NCBI GenBank assembly: GCA_051530055.1
Contig: CM121343.1
Span: forward strand, 4,464,001-4,528,000
From: Neoechinorhynchus agilis
Lineage: Eukaryota > Acanthocephala
DNA: 64,000 nt
Direction of reading: 5' to 3'
The number at the start of each line of letters is the position of its first letter. Within the stretch, counting starts at the first letter, position 1. A program made the position numbers and the translations under genes. Below, in pieces: positions 42,139-56,109 of this stretch. Under the pieces are notes generated by a model, which saw only the letters and a list, made by a program, of their open reading frames with translations, was not told where the DNA came from and searched no databases.

Positions 42139-43242
42139 TTAATAGAAATTGTATCTTTTAGGCACATGGATTGGTGGGTATGGTGCGGTTTTTGAGTTTT
42201 TAGGTTTTCGTTCATTACGATTACGCACTCCGACATTCGGACTCCTGTTCATGGGCAATGAACTTGCTTTCCGAGAGAAAATTGTTCTTTTTTTTGGTGA
42301 TTCGTTAAACACTCGAGGAAGATTTTCAGATGGAAAGCGGGAAGTGCGCTTGCTCGTATTGATTGGTTGAGGAAAGGGCTTGTCAAAAAAGTTCTCAAAT
42401 CTTCGGTTATATTCATCTTTATCTGGATGTCCTCCGTTTTTATTCTGAACAGCAAACGTTTCGTCATACGTATTGAACACAATGCGGTTCATTAACTTGG
42501 CTTTTGTCACGGGTAAAGGATTAGATTGTGGCTTGATTCGTTCATCTTTAACTTGGATTGATTCGTGCTCTCTTCTTATTAACAACCTTTCACTTGAATC
42601 CGGCACCGGCATTTTGTTGTATTGGTTCTTCATCGAATCATTTGACATCAATTTTCTAAGATTTTCTATTCGTTCTTCTCTGCTTGGTGTAAATCCTCTA
42701 TCATTCAGTCTGTCGGTATGTTGTTGTGACGAACGATATCCGCCACGGGCATTATAGTTGTAATTTTTGATGCGTACACAAGGTCGCTTTCTACCGCCTT
42801 TATAAATGGATCTGAATCCTGAACTCCGACGCGTTCTCACATTCCCATTTGGTATTTTTCTGACCATCAACTCGTTAGCCTTGTTGGCGGACGTAGTTGC
42901 CATTTGTGAAGAAGGTAGCATTGGTAAGCGTAACTTTTCACTGCGATTACTATTGGACGAAGGAATCGAGCATCGAACGTGCGATCTCGAACGTGGTAAT
43001 TCCTGGAGATTGCTATCAAGATCATTCCAGGTCTGAACTAATTGCTGAGGTTGAGGCGGCTCATACTCCATTTTTTCATCCACATCACTTTGTTCATCAA
43101 TCATGAACGCTCTATACGAAGCCAGATTGTTCTCGAAAAGATAATTCTCCTCATTGGGGACGACCCGTAAACCGCAATTGTGACAAAAGTTCGATTCCAG
43201 CAATAGATTCGTCGAACAAGATGAACACATCAAGTTCTCCAT
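42139..43242 (-). CDS. Zinc-ribbon protein with long disordered tail, 367 aa, unknown
   Basis: One exon encodes 367 residues. The N-terminus MENLMCSSCSTNLLLESNFC with HNCG holds four cysteines (6, 9, 20, 23) in the CxxC-x10-CxxC spacing of a small zinc ribbon. The rest is Arg/Asn/Ser-rich and probably disordered, with basic patches (KGGRKRPCVRIKNYN, RNRNERKPK) that suggest nucleic-acid binding or nuclear location. The gene lies head-to-tail 131 bp downstream of FAF2 on the same strand. No orthologue recognised; length and open frame make a real gene likely. Confidence 0.62.
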   Translation of the reverse strand: MENLMCSSCSTNLLLESNFCHNCGLRVVPNEENYLFENNLASYRAFMIDEQSDVDEKMEYEPPQPQQLVQTWNDLDSNLQELPRSRSHVRCSIPSSNSNRSEKLRLPMLPSSQMATTSANKANELMVRKIPNGNVRTRRSSGFRSIYKGGRKRPCVRIKNYNYNARGGYRSSQQHTDRLNDRGFTPSREERIENLRKLMSNDSMKNQYNKMPVPDSSERLLIRREHESIQVKDERIKPQSNPLPVTKAKLMNRIVFNTYDETFAVQNKNGGHPDKDEYNRRFENFFDKPFPQPINTSKRTSRFPSENLPRVFNESPKKRTIFSRKASSLPMNRSPNVGVRNRNERKPKNSKTAPYPPIHVPKRYNFY

Positions 43243-43373
43243 TTCTGAAAAAAAAGATTAACTCTGTGAGATGAACAAAGTCAATTGATCGCCTACATAA
43301 CCCGTTCAAAAAACATTTATTAACCGGTTTTATTTTGTACGCAATTGTAATTGTTGAGACGTCCACAATCGTG

Positions 43374-44898
43374 TCACTTTTTATCAACATAAAATGTACC
43401 ACTCGAATCAATTCCAATATCCTTTATAAATCGACAATCACCCTCCTTACATTCAAACGCCCCGAGCTTTAGAAAAGCGGGACTTGTAATACTAACAGAA
43501 TCCGGAACGCAATCTTCGTGAGAATACAGAAAATAAAAGATATCGTTAACTGTGTGATTGCTCATTAAAAACCTCCTCCGCAGTCTTTTCCCTTTTGGAC
43601 ATACAAAATTAAGGACAATACAGTCAGGATCGGACGCTTCAGGTTCGCTGCTCACCGATTCCTTAGCCCGTTGCCTAGCTGTAGCAATCGCTAGCCTTTG
43701 CTCTTCAGCCTTCAACTTGCTATCTCGTAGTTGCTTTTCTTCCAACTCACGCTTCGCATCCTTCATTCTGTCGATCATGAGTGACTCACGGTACCGCTCA
43801 TCCTGTTGACGCCTCAAATCCCTATCCTCCTGGATTTTTCGTCTCCTTGCGGCTTCATCCTGCAACATATCATCGGCCATCAAACTTGCGTCCCTCAAAT
43901 GCCCCACTAATTCGTCGATCGTCAATCGCCAGAAATCGAACCGTCGAATCAGTGCACCGGTGCTGCTTTCTTTTGGCACATACACACCCATAAATGGCGA
44001 TGACGTCACTCGTACCGAATCGACGCGGCCACCACTGCCTCCTTGATTCGCGCCGTTGTTGTTGTTGTTGTTGATCGTCGTGGTGTAAGTGTAGGGGTTG
44101 CGTAACAAGCGCAGATCAGGAGACGCGGAAAGACACGTCCAAAACATGAAAGAAGAATTGAGCAGATCAACAACGGACGCATTCGATAAGAATCGATCAC
44201 AGAAGGTGGTGCATCTTTGATCAGCCGGGTCATGGATGTACAACGTACTGGCCAGATTTCCTTAGCACTGCCCAAATCGACGAAGGAAATCTGATCAGTC
44301 ACTGATAAATCAATAAACTACGCAGTCGCTGATAAGAAACCAATTTGCCCTCACTAAAACGACCAGCCACAAGCGATGAGCCGACACCCGCGTACTTGTC
44401 CCGAAGCTCCATTCGAAATTGAGTGGATGGTACGTCATCGTCGCCATCATCATCATCATCATCATGAATGCCGATTGAGTGCTGCCGATTATTAATACCA
44501 TACATTAAGATTGAGATATCATCTCTAAACATAAACCAGGATATCCATGACAACAGAAACCGATAAATCGAACCAAAAATTCGAAACGGACTTGTCGATA
44601 CTATCCATCGGGCTAACGAGCATGCATACGTAAAGTAGTGCTCAAATACGGATAAATGAGCTGAAGAGGGTACTCGGGGTGCTTCATCATCATCTTCTAA
44701 AAGTGGGGAGGAATCGTGCCCTGATAAATAGTGATTAGCCGCCGCGTGGACATCTCCATCAAAACGGGTTAACAAACTACGTGCGTCCTCCTCTGTCATA
44801 TAAAGCATTTCTTGCAAGCCCGTCATTGCATCCATAAACGCCGAAGATCGACGGTAACTGTCGTTTTGATCTGTGGACTCAGATTGTTGTGAAGACAT
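43374..44898 (-). CDS. FAF2: UBX-domain ERAD adaptor FAF2/UBXD8
   Basis: Two exons, 44898-44303 and 44247-43374, join across a 55-nt intron (phase 2) to 489 residues (human 445). The order is an N-terminal UBA (TGLQEMLYMTEEDARSLLTR), then a hydrophobic hairpin (FRIFGSIYRFLLSWISWFMF) that inserts in the ER or lipid-droplet membrane. A thioredoxin-like UAS domain follows (KYAGVGSSLVAGRFSEGKL, then SSFMFWTCLS), and next a charged coiled coil (RRQQDERYRESLMIDRMK). The C-terminal UBX domain starts DCIVLNFVCPKGKRLRRRF. The protein recruits p97/VCP to ubiquitinated ER clients. The UBX Phe-Pro-Arg loop that contacts p97 is replaced by SPAFLKL. Extra features are an Asp-rich run in exon 1 and an Asn/Gly-rich insert in the UAS domain. 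A 131-bp gap separates it from the zinc-ribbon gene downstream. Confidence 0.85.
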
Positions 44899-45844
44899 CT
44901 CTAAAAATTAACAATGAACTCTCCTCGGAATGCTCTAAAGATCATTCTCTTCAAAAACAGTCTCTGGAAGAAATTCGGATGAACCGTAGATAACGAGTGC
45001 CAGTGTTTTTAAGTGGCCGCGTCGATGAGAAATGTATTCGAAAATGTCGGGAGTGTCGTGCCGTTAGGAACTCATTAAAGAAACCTTTGGGCCTAATAAT
45101 CTATTTTGGATTCCACGCAGTGTTTGGCGCTGTGACGTCACATAATGAATTTTTAGGGCAAGTTTGATTTCCTATCGTCATCCGTTCTATGCACTTTGTT
45201 ATAAGATTTCATTTTTTAGCGATGACGAAAATCCGAGGAAGAATTGCTTGAATTTGCAATTAAAATTCCTAACTTTTGCGATTTATGAAAACTGCGAAGA
45301 TCAAGCTAAAGATATCGGTTATATGTGGTTTTGTATGTAGCAGACATTTTTGTCGTTGGGTGTTTACGCGAGGTATTTTTATGTTATTAATTAGGCCATT
45401 CGCGTGGACAAGAAGCGATGCTTTTCCCGATTTCTCAAGTTCACATTGATTCCCAAATGATGGTTGAAAACATTTGCTATAACGAGCTTTATATAAATAT
45501 TGAACACGGAACCCCCCGCGCGCACACACAAGCGCATATTTTGAACAATTGAACAGTAGTACATGATGTGTGCACAGTCAGTGTTTTACACGAAGGGGAC
45601 TTTAGAGGATCGACATATAATCTATTCGGATTGTGCAATTGTTGGTTTCAAAATGGAGATGATAAACGGCGTCCTTGTATTAATCGAACTTTTTTTATTG
45701 ATCATGAGCACGAAAGGGGAGATTGGTATGGTGATAGTGTGCCGACGACTACCCAATGACACATGATGATTGGGAGGATATTTGGTGCATATATATTGGT
45801 TCTCTTAAAGCAACGCACAAAAACGATGGACTCGTACGTCATCA
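44899..45844. other. Spacer between FAF2 and DDX3
   Basis: It should hold the FAF2 promoter and the DDX3 3' UTR. Small open frames (45269-45529 minus; 45563-45766 plus) have no recognisable content. Confidence 0.4.
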
Positions 45845-48836
<2,992 letters not shown>

Positions 48837-48889
48837 TTCTAGAAGATACACGAGTCGAAATTTTTCGAAAACAGATATTTCAAATCCGT

Positions 48890-49170
48890 CCCTTCGACGA
48901 AAACCCGATCCGAGCTCCAGAGTGCCGCGCGCGCATTCGACGACGTAATCGTTGCGTCGAAGTTGTAGCGCCCGAATGTCGACGACTAGTTTGTGTGTGT
49001 GTGCGGTAAACGCCGCACGCGCGCGCGGCATTCACATAAAGCGACGGGCGCTTCGATGCGCGTGCGCGCAGCACCACGGCAACGCACGCGAACTCTGTTG
49101 CGAGCGAGCGCAGTGTGCCGAGTTGTTTTAGGCGGTGCCGATAGGCGGCGTAGGGCATCGACACTGTAGC
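48890..49170. promoter_or_regulatory. CpG-rich promoter-like segment upstream of DDX3
   Basis: In an AT-rich window this segment is dense in CpG, for example CGCCGCACGCGCGCGCGGC near 49010 and GATGCGCGTGCGCGCAGC near 49055. It lies directly upstream of the DDX3 start codon and covers its likely 5' UTR. Open frames here come from the lack of stops in GC-rich sequence. The lower-case base runs themselves are the evidence; no defined factor site is claimed. Confidence 0.5.
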
Positions 49171-49563
49171 TCTCTCTCGCTGAGAATCTCAAGCGAAATG
49201 GGTGTTCAAAGTTTGTTTTCGTCCTTTTGTTTTGGTGTTGTGTCTTTCAGGAATCTGTGGAGTGTTCTAGACAATCACAAGGTTCCTTGTTGTGTCGGTA
49301 GTAACGTTCTTGTGCTAACGGACGGTCCAATTGATTTCAATCGTATCGCTTCGAGCTGATATTCGGTTTGACTTTCGGATACTTGACTAAAAGGCTGTAC
49401 ACATCGCCATTACAAAACGATGGTGTAATAAACACGCACACTCCTTTTTAGAAAAGATCAAGAAATCTCCCTGATTTCGAGGTATTTTAGTCATGCACAA
49501 ATCAAAGACTTTTTCTTACTGGCGAGCTTATTAACCACGGGTTTTTTTAAATCAAGTTGTTGT

Positions 49564-50211
49564 TTATCGGACGAATGGTCTCGCTCCAGGATAATAGCCT
49601 CCTGCTCGTCCGTACAAAGGAGGAACAAACGAACCCGGTGCTCTCGGACCAGTTGGTCCTCGGAGCCTCGTATCCATGCAAGCATCAGCTAGACATCCTA
49701 GGCAGGCCAACAAAGATGCCAATAGGAACGCTATGACTCCGACGGCGATAAGAATCGCGTTCATGGTGTATTCCACGTTTTGTTCGTTACTGCGATTGGC
49801 AAAGCTTTGTAGATTATTATGTCTGTAAAATTCGAGTTGCGGTATAGCACTTAGCATCAAGAAAAAGGCGAGGATCGCTGATATTGCAGCTAATATGGTC
49901 GTCGCAGCTATGGCTTTCGAAGTCCTCTCCCTTTGTGAACATATAGCAATAATTCCAGTCGCCATCAGGAACAATCCGACCCATATTCCCTTTCCTAACA
50001 TTGGCCACATTGAATAATCACTGGCGATATTTGTGAACCTTCTCGTATCGTTTACTTTGGCGACACCCGTTTGGGATCTTCGACTGATATCAATGCTTGA
50101 AAAAATAAGTGCGAGTAATCCCAGTAAGAAAAGTGATCCTCCGAGGATTATACCAGCGGGGCTTCTGCCCCACCTCATATTTACTTTGGTCTGATAGTAC
50201 GTATCGAACAT
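49564..50211 (-). CDS. Four-transmembrane protein, unknown (MS4A/tetraspan-like), 215 aa
   Basis: One exon encodes 215 residues with four hydrophobic segments at about 19-40 (AGIILGGSLFLLGLLALIF), 70-91 (GKGIWVGLFLMATGIIAIC), 98-121 (AAISAILAFFLMLSAI) and 151-175 (ILIAVGVIAFLLASLLACLG). The extracellular-type loop between segments 3 and 4 is short, with no tetraspanin CCG motif or claudin WGLWCC motif. The C-terminal tail is Pro/Gly/Tyr-rich (PPLYGRAGGYYPGARP) and could bind SH3 or WW domains. The overall shape resembles CD20-like proteins, but this is topology only. Confidence 0.65.
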   Translation of the reverse strand: MFDTYYQTKVNMRWGRSPAGIILGGSLFLLGLLALIFSSIDISRRSQTGVAKVNDTRRFTNIASDYSMWPMLGKGIWVGLFLMATGIIAICSQRERTSKAIAATTILAAISAILAFFLMLSAIPQLEFYRHNNLQSFANRSNEQNVEYTMNAILIAVGVIAFLLASLLACLGCLADACMDTRLRGPTGPRAPGSFVPPLYGRAGGYYPGARPFVR

Positions 50212-50843
50212 TTTTTGTTTCAGTTTTTGTGCTTATGCGTCCAGATCGCTGCTACTTATTTGCCACTTCGTCGTCGAGCAACAGTTTGTTTTATGTATAC
50301 AAGAGAGAAAGAGAGTTTAAAAGAAGCGGCGCGATATGCGCATTTACTAAAGAAAAGTCATCATGAGCATTCGTACTTAAAATGTTCACATACACTTTAT
50401 GGGAAAAATGTACACTTAAGCAATGACGCTTTTCACTCACTAACATTACTCATGTTTCGTCGTAAAAAAGGCAGCAGCGGCGGCGGCGAAATGCACCCTA
50501 AAATTCCAGCTAAAGGGGTTTACTCGAAAACTCACTTTGAATTATTTGCATCTATTTGAGAGAGCCATACTACAAACAAAACTGCACAAGTAACGCGGAT
50601 ACATCATCGAAAAAAAAGAATCACATGGTTTTAGGTATTTTAGTCGGTCCTAGACGTCTTCGCCTACTAAAGTGAACACTCACGTCATGCTTATTTTTTA
50701 GATTTGAATTGTCGGCAAAATAATAAGAAAAAATCCTGAATAAAAGATTTCTGGAATCGATTTACCCAGAAGTGTCGACGCCTAACTTAAATATTCGATT
50801 ATAAGGAGGACTTCTACAATTCGACAAATTCTTATGTGAGATA
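50212..50843. other. No gene recognised
   Basis: It includes the promoter side of the four-TM gene and the 3' UTR of the gene at 50844-51228. Open plus-strand frames at 50109-50559 lack recognisable content. Confidence 0.4.
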
Positions 50844-51228
50844 TCAGTCATCATTATCATGCTTCTTATTTCCAAGTAGATCCCATAGCTCTTTTTTGTC
50901 ATCAATAGAAGCGAGTTCTGCCTCATGAAATGGGTCGAAGGACGCCAATGTCCATTCGTCGTAACACTTGATCAAATCTGAAGAACTAGTACTGCTCTCG
51001 TAATCTTCCCCAGTTGTCCTTGCACAACAATCAGTACTACTCGCAAACTGAGTTGTCGCTGCCGTTGACTGTTCTACAACATTAAACGGCTTTTGGTGCC
51101 ATTGTCCATTCGAAGCGCTCGTTGTCGGATGTAATAGTGACCATTTTCTAGTATTTTTAAAGGCTTTGTGCTTAAACTCACGACCTAACCCAGCCGTTCT
51201 TTTATTTTTGCAAGCATCCCCAAGATCA
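50844..51228 (-). CDS. Terminal coding exon of an unrecognised gene
   Basis: A minus-strand exon has no internal ATG at its start but is open for 127 codons, from a strong acceptor (TTTAATTTTTTTGCTTCAG, ending at 51229) to a TGA at 50844. It encodes RTAGLGREFKHKAFKNTRKW, a Ser/Thr-rich middle and an acidic end with KCYDEWTLASFDPFHEAELA and KKELWDLLGNKKHDNDD. The composition and clean acceptor support a real last exon. Upstream exons, expected above 51240, are not visible. No family recognised. Confidence 0.5.
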
Positions 51229-52402
51229 CTGAAGCAAAAAAATTAAACTGAATAGCCTAACACGGGAAGGGCTGAAAATAAAGCCAACAGAAAGTAAAAA
51301 TAGGAACTGTATAAGGGAAAACCATTTTGAATTAAATCGTCAATTTAATTGGATTGGCAATCATTTCGGCTCATCCTAAAAATTGCATCGGTTTATCATC
51401 AATTATGCAAAATTTTCCCCATTGATTCCCAACGTTCTTAACAGTTAGAATGAGCAAAACGATACACTTTTACGATTTTTGATCGGGAGTCAAAATTTGA
51501 CTTGTCACATCCTAAATTGTAAATCCATAGAATGTGGTCGTTTACGGAAAGCTAAAAAAGAATCATGCTTTAATGAAATAAATACACCAGCGAACTTTGT
51601 TTACAGGTAATGAATATCTTTTATATAATTACTTTCTTTAATCCATCTATTACAAATTTGGGATATGTGGGCTGTTGAATGATGCCAAATGACTGAACAA
51701 TTTTCTACCACCGCTTTAAGGAAATCGTGGAGCTATAAAAACGGTTACACTAGAGCGATTAAATGCAATGGTCTACAAAAAGCGCAATTTTTTCATAATA
51801 ATTGCAATTTAATTTCGAATCTGTCGGTTTAAAATCAGCTAAAAATAAGAACCAGCTCACCGCTTACGAAACCAGTCCGGACGTCGATACACACCTCTGG
51901 CATTCTCGAACCGAGTCACCTACGCCGTTCACACGGCAAGCGTTCCGACGGGATCACTTTCTCCCCCTGGAGCAAGGGAAAATGCTTATTATAGGATGCT
52001 TCGACTCACTCGCCACCTTGCGGACAGAAGCGACCGTATCTGAGAAACGAAAATCAGCTTAATGTGAAGATCTGCTGCGGGGAATTACCTTACGCCGATT
52101 GGCGTATCGATAATTCTACTCATAAAATATGCAAGGAGATTGGCCGCCGCTTTATACAAAGTATAAGCCTAGCCATCCAAAGAGGCAACGCCTCAATCGT
52201 CCGAGAAGGACTACTAATACCTTTATTATACTTTGTGACTACGTAAAAAAGTTTAAGTGTTCATCAAACTTAACAATGCACGAATAAACAATGTGCCTAA
52301 ATTGCATAGAGTTTGTATAAAAAAACACACACAAACAAATCAATAATGATTTTGCACTCATGTAGTTTTTTGGACATCTACTTAATGATTAAAAATTTCA
52401 AT
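51229..52402. other. No gene recognised
   Basis: Upstream exons of the preceding gene should lie here or beyond, but none can be placed. Plus-strand frames at 51802-52246 are GC-richer than their surroundings and may be a fragment of a mobile element; no motif confirms this. Confidence 0.35.
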
Positions 52403-52690
52403 GCTTTCATTTATTGGGCATCACTAATTAAATGTTTTTTGACTTGTGTGGTGAATATAGTCGCCCGGTTAAAAATCATTTTATTGTTCGCGAAATATTT
52501 GGAAAGAGGAAACATTGCTTTATCAATCATTGCTTGTAAGTTTTTAAATAAGCAATGATCGATAAAGTAATGTTTCCTCTTTCCAAATTTTTTGCGAACA
52601 ATAAAATGATATTTAATCGGACGACTATATTCACCACACAAGTCAAAATTTATCATCCCGGTGGACTTTCTCTCGATGTGATTAAATGTT
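52403..52690. mobile_element. Long palindromic element (snap-back MITE)
   Basis: Two arms of about 105 bp (52434-52540 and 52551-52655) are near-perfect inverted repeats around a spacer of about 15 bp. Each arm has GACTTGTGTGGTGAATATAG, a CATTTTATTGTTCGC block and GGAAAGAGGAAACATT. The outer right edge carries ATCCCGGTGGACTTTCTCTC, also found at the left edge of the 6960 element. It belongs to the same family as the hammerhead-like repeats (shared GCGAACAATAAAATGAT). Non-coding. Confidence 0.75.
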
Positions 52691-55021
52691 TTTGCGCCTT
52701 AACAAGATTAAATTTTTTGATTTTAAGGGAAAATGGAACAAGAGTCCATTGAGAAAAGAACGACGTGTTGCTTAATTTGTCAATTGACCATTTGTCGTCA
52801 TCGCACTCCTCAGCATCGACGGTTGCAAGTGTACAAAGAGAAGTCGAGAATGACTCTACTGGGGTACTCACTGGGTTTCGATTTGGCTTTCCGGATAATG
52901 TATCAGACTCCAAGCTGAAATCTATCTATTCGTAGTGAACAACAACAACAATAATAATAAAAACAGCGAAGATAAAACTAACGAAACGCGAGAGTATTTC
53001 CTCCGTCAGTTTGAAACCGTATTGGGGCAATTTATAGAACTAAATACATTTTTTAATTTTCGATTCAATCTGATTGAACGTGTAACACCACCACATACCG
53101 GCTGCTGAGGAGTATATCGAGAATCAAAGACCATTGGGATTTCGTCTATAACCTCACTGAAATTGTACTTCTTTTGTCCAACTTAAACACAAATAATAGA
53201 GAATTAATGGGACAAAAATGTTAACGTTCATACCAGAGTAAAGAACCATAACAAGCTCACTAATGTCGAAATTGGTGATCGGAGACTATATCTGAAATCT
53301 AAAAACCAATCCTGTGTTCCGAATGGACCAATGTACGTATGAACGATTACGTCTTAAGTTAGCATTCTTTCGTGCCTTGCACAGAGCGGCATCATCCACT
53401 CACAGCTGCGTCTGATATGACGTCGTTGGGATTTTTAGGCGTTTAAATCGGCAATCAATGTTGGAATCGACTTTGTTTAATGTGCGCGAATCAAAATGCC
53501 GGTGCTTTTACGCGTTGCTAATCTGAAAGCCAAAAGAGCTACCAAACTCGGACTTGGTCCGCACAACTCCAAAAGTATCTTTAATTCTTGGGCCATTTCA
53601 GGCCTACTCTTCTATTCGAGAGGCAGACCCTCCCGAACAACGACCAATCTTCACTAACACTTTCCTTGAAGCTTTGAGCAAACTCCCTTACTCCTGGATG
53701 CACAACGACGGCTGGGCTAAAAAAGCACAAAAATGGACAGCAATAATCTCAAGGCAACTATTTGATCGCAGGTTTCACATCATTTAACTACGATCTTTAC
53801 TGTCTTCTTCGAATAAATATTATTAATTAAAAATGCCGGTTAGAATAGGCTCGTTTATTGATCAGTAATCAAGAACATGACTTTTCTTCGAAGTAAGCAA
53901 TTTTGTAGAAATCTGATCGTTTTAAGGAAGGCACAATCTCGTACGCGTTTTTAATACGGAACCAAAATTCTTTTAATTGTTCACCGTCATAAAAAAAACA
54001 AGCATGAATAGTTCAATCGTCAAACAAATAAATCTATTGTTGTTATTGTTAGAGCAGGGAAATAAACTTATAAAGTGATAAACACACAATAACTAATGAA
54101 AACAATTTAAGGAAAAATGCGTAATTTGTCTTCTAGTCTCAGTGACGAAATCTTAATTGAAGAAATAGAATTAACAAGATCAAAATAGGTTTGGCCATTA
54201 GAAAAGATATTTCAACTCTGGTAAATACTCGAATATACTTCATAAGTATTTATTAAAATTATAATGAATAAAGGAAACATTCTGTTTGACCGAAGAGTGG
54301 CCTTATGATGATGGTAAATCCTTAAAGGCGCTCTTAAGAAACTTTGCTAACCCTTCAGGTTTCCTCAAGAAGGACATTGGCATTTATAAAGGCTTGCATT
54401 GAATATTTTACTGATTTTTCGTAAAATCAATCTATTTTGCCATTATCGAATCGCACCCACAAAATCTGGCACATTCCCGAAAATACGGCAATTTATCTTA
54501 GAACGCAGCATTACATTTAGACGCTAATGAAAATGACCGTCCGGTGCTGAACGCAACCACATATTTAGGTATAATCAACTACCCATTGATAAGAAATACA
54601 GCCAAATTCGAGTAATCGGACCGGCAGCTCACTATGATAAAGCCGATCGCGTCGCGCTGTGGTCAGTTTAACCATGGAATCGACGTTAGTTTAAAAAACT
54701 AAGTGCTGAAATCGTAAATCTGGAGCGATTAAATCCCAAGTTAACGATTTCAGCAATTGGATTTCAAATTTACAGTTGATTCGGGGTAATGGGATCGACC
54801 GCTCCTAAAAAGGAAACCGAACCGATATTCACTGGAATCGACTGCATATTTTTGCATTCCAGGTTAAAATGCGGATTACGTAGCGCCAAACTTTACGAGA
54901 AATAGCTCGATTTTTGAACTTTGAGCATACTGCACTTTTGAAAAGTGAATTCTTCTGGGTCTTATCGTTTGAGACTGATATCTTGAAGGATCTTTGCATC
55001 GACATTCAGCAGTTCGAAGTA
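52691..55021. other. No gene recognised
   Basis: A plus-strand frame at 53554-53787 and an overlapping one from about 53495 (MPVLLRVANLKAKRATKLGL) have no known family. The rest is AT-rich. The last 100 bases are the leader of MTCH2. Confidence 0.4.
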
Positions 55022-56109
55022 ATGGCTACTTATTCCGACGTTGATGACTCGGATGGGCGTTTTGTTTATGGTGAATTTCGCGGTGATGTTGATCAAGACG
55101 AGTTCATTTCAGCTATAACGAACAGAATAGATTTTGAAAAGACTAAAGAGGAGCGATCGGCGGTTGCGGCGACGATTGTGAATGTTTCGATCTCTTATCC
55201 GTTTCATTACGTGAAGACTTTGATGCAGATGGGTCATGAACCTCTGCCTCCATACATAAGAAGCGGTATGTTTCCATTCGGTGGTTCTGGATATTATTTG
55301 CCTGGTATACCAACGTACCTTCGTTACATTCGACAAGTCGATGGAACCAGTGGCCTTTGGCGAGGATGTTGTTCGTACATTGTATCAAAAATCGTGCTCA
55401 ATTACACTACTCTTCGGTTTAAGAAGGTCTTACTAGCAAAAGAAGACACTAAAGAACTTGATAGAAGTGGGAGCGGTAGGGAAGCAGCTTTAGATTTATT
55501 CGTCCAAAGACTGCGCACCGACATTGTTGCCTCTTCATTCGGCATTGTACTCAGCCATCCGTTCTATGTGGTCGCTGTTCGCTGTATGGCTCAGTTCGTT
55601 GGTGGTGAATCTAAATATAGTTCAATTAATATAGTTCAAAGCTTTGCTGCCATTTACGACCAACAAGGAATATCTGGATTTTTCTCTGGCTTAATACCGA
55701 GCCTTCTTCTTAATGGTACTAGTGTCGCAATTACAAGTTGGCTCTCATTCATCATTCAAAATCATGTTATAAAAAATAAGAATTACGATCAGTTCACTAA
55801 AATGTTTTCAACGGTAATTATCGAACAATTATCATCGCATCATTCTCCATTTCCATTTCAGCTGATTGCTGGCTCAATTACTTATCCATTGGCCGTTGTG
55901 ACAACTATCGCGTCCGTCAATAATTCTGGAATCGAAGCCGGTTGCCCTCCCTGCATGCCCATTTTTGATGGATGGTTCGATATTTTAGTCTACTTGGCCA
56001 GAAATGTAATTTCTTAAGTTTTCACCGTAGTTTTTAACCAAATGTTTAGAACCAATTGAAAAGAGGAGCCGGATTCTTTGCCCGATCAATCAATATGCCA
56101 TTGTTATAG
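55022..56109 (+). CDS. MTCH2: Mitochondrial carrier homologue 2-like (outer-membrane insertase)
   Basis: Exons 55022-56005 and 56050-56109 join across a 44-nt intron to 347 residues (human 303). Family blocks are SYPFHYVKTLMQMGHEPLPP (human QPLMYVKVLIQVGYEPLPP), YLRYIRQVDGTSGLWRG, SHPFYVVAVRCMAQFVG, ESKYSSI, GISGFFSGLIPSLL, TYPLAVVTTI and GCPPCMPIFDGW. The last exon (NQLKRGAGFFARSINMPL) matches the human C-terminus. MTCH2 is a solute-carrier-fold protein of the mitochondrial outer membrane that inserts alpha-helical proteins and binds tBID. The N-terminus has about 50 extra acidic residues before the first carrier helix. The start at 55022 (MATYSDVDD) is the likely one; the frame is open further upstream. 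Confidence 0.87.

Noticed and set aside
49135-49359. Plus-strand gene divergent from DDX3
   Set aside because: 74 codons from a CpG-rich segment with few stops; no family, and no continuation.
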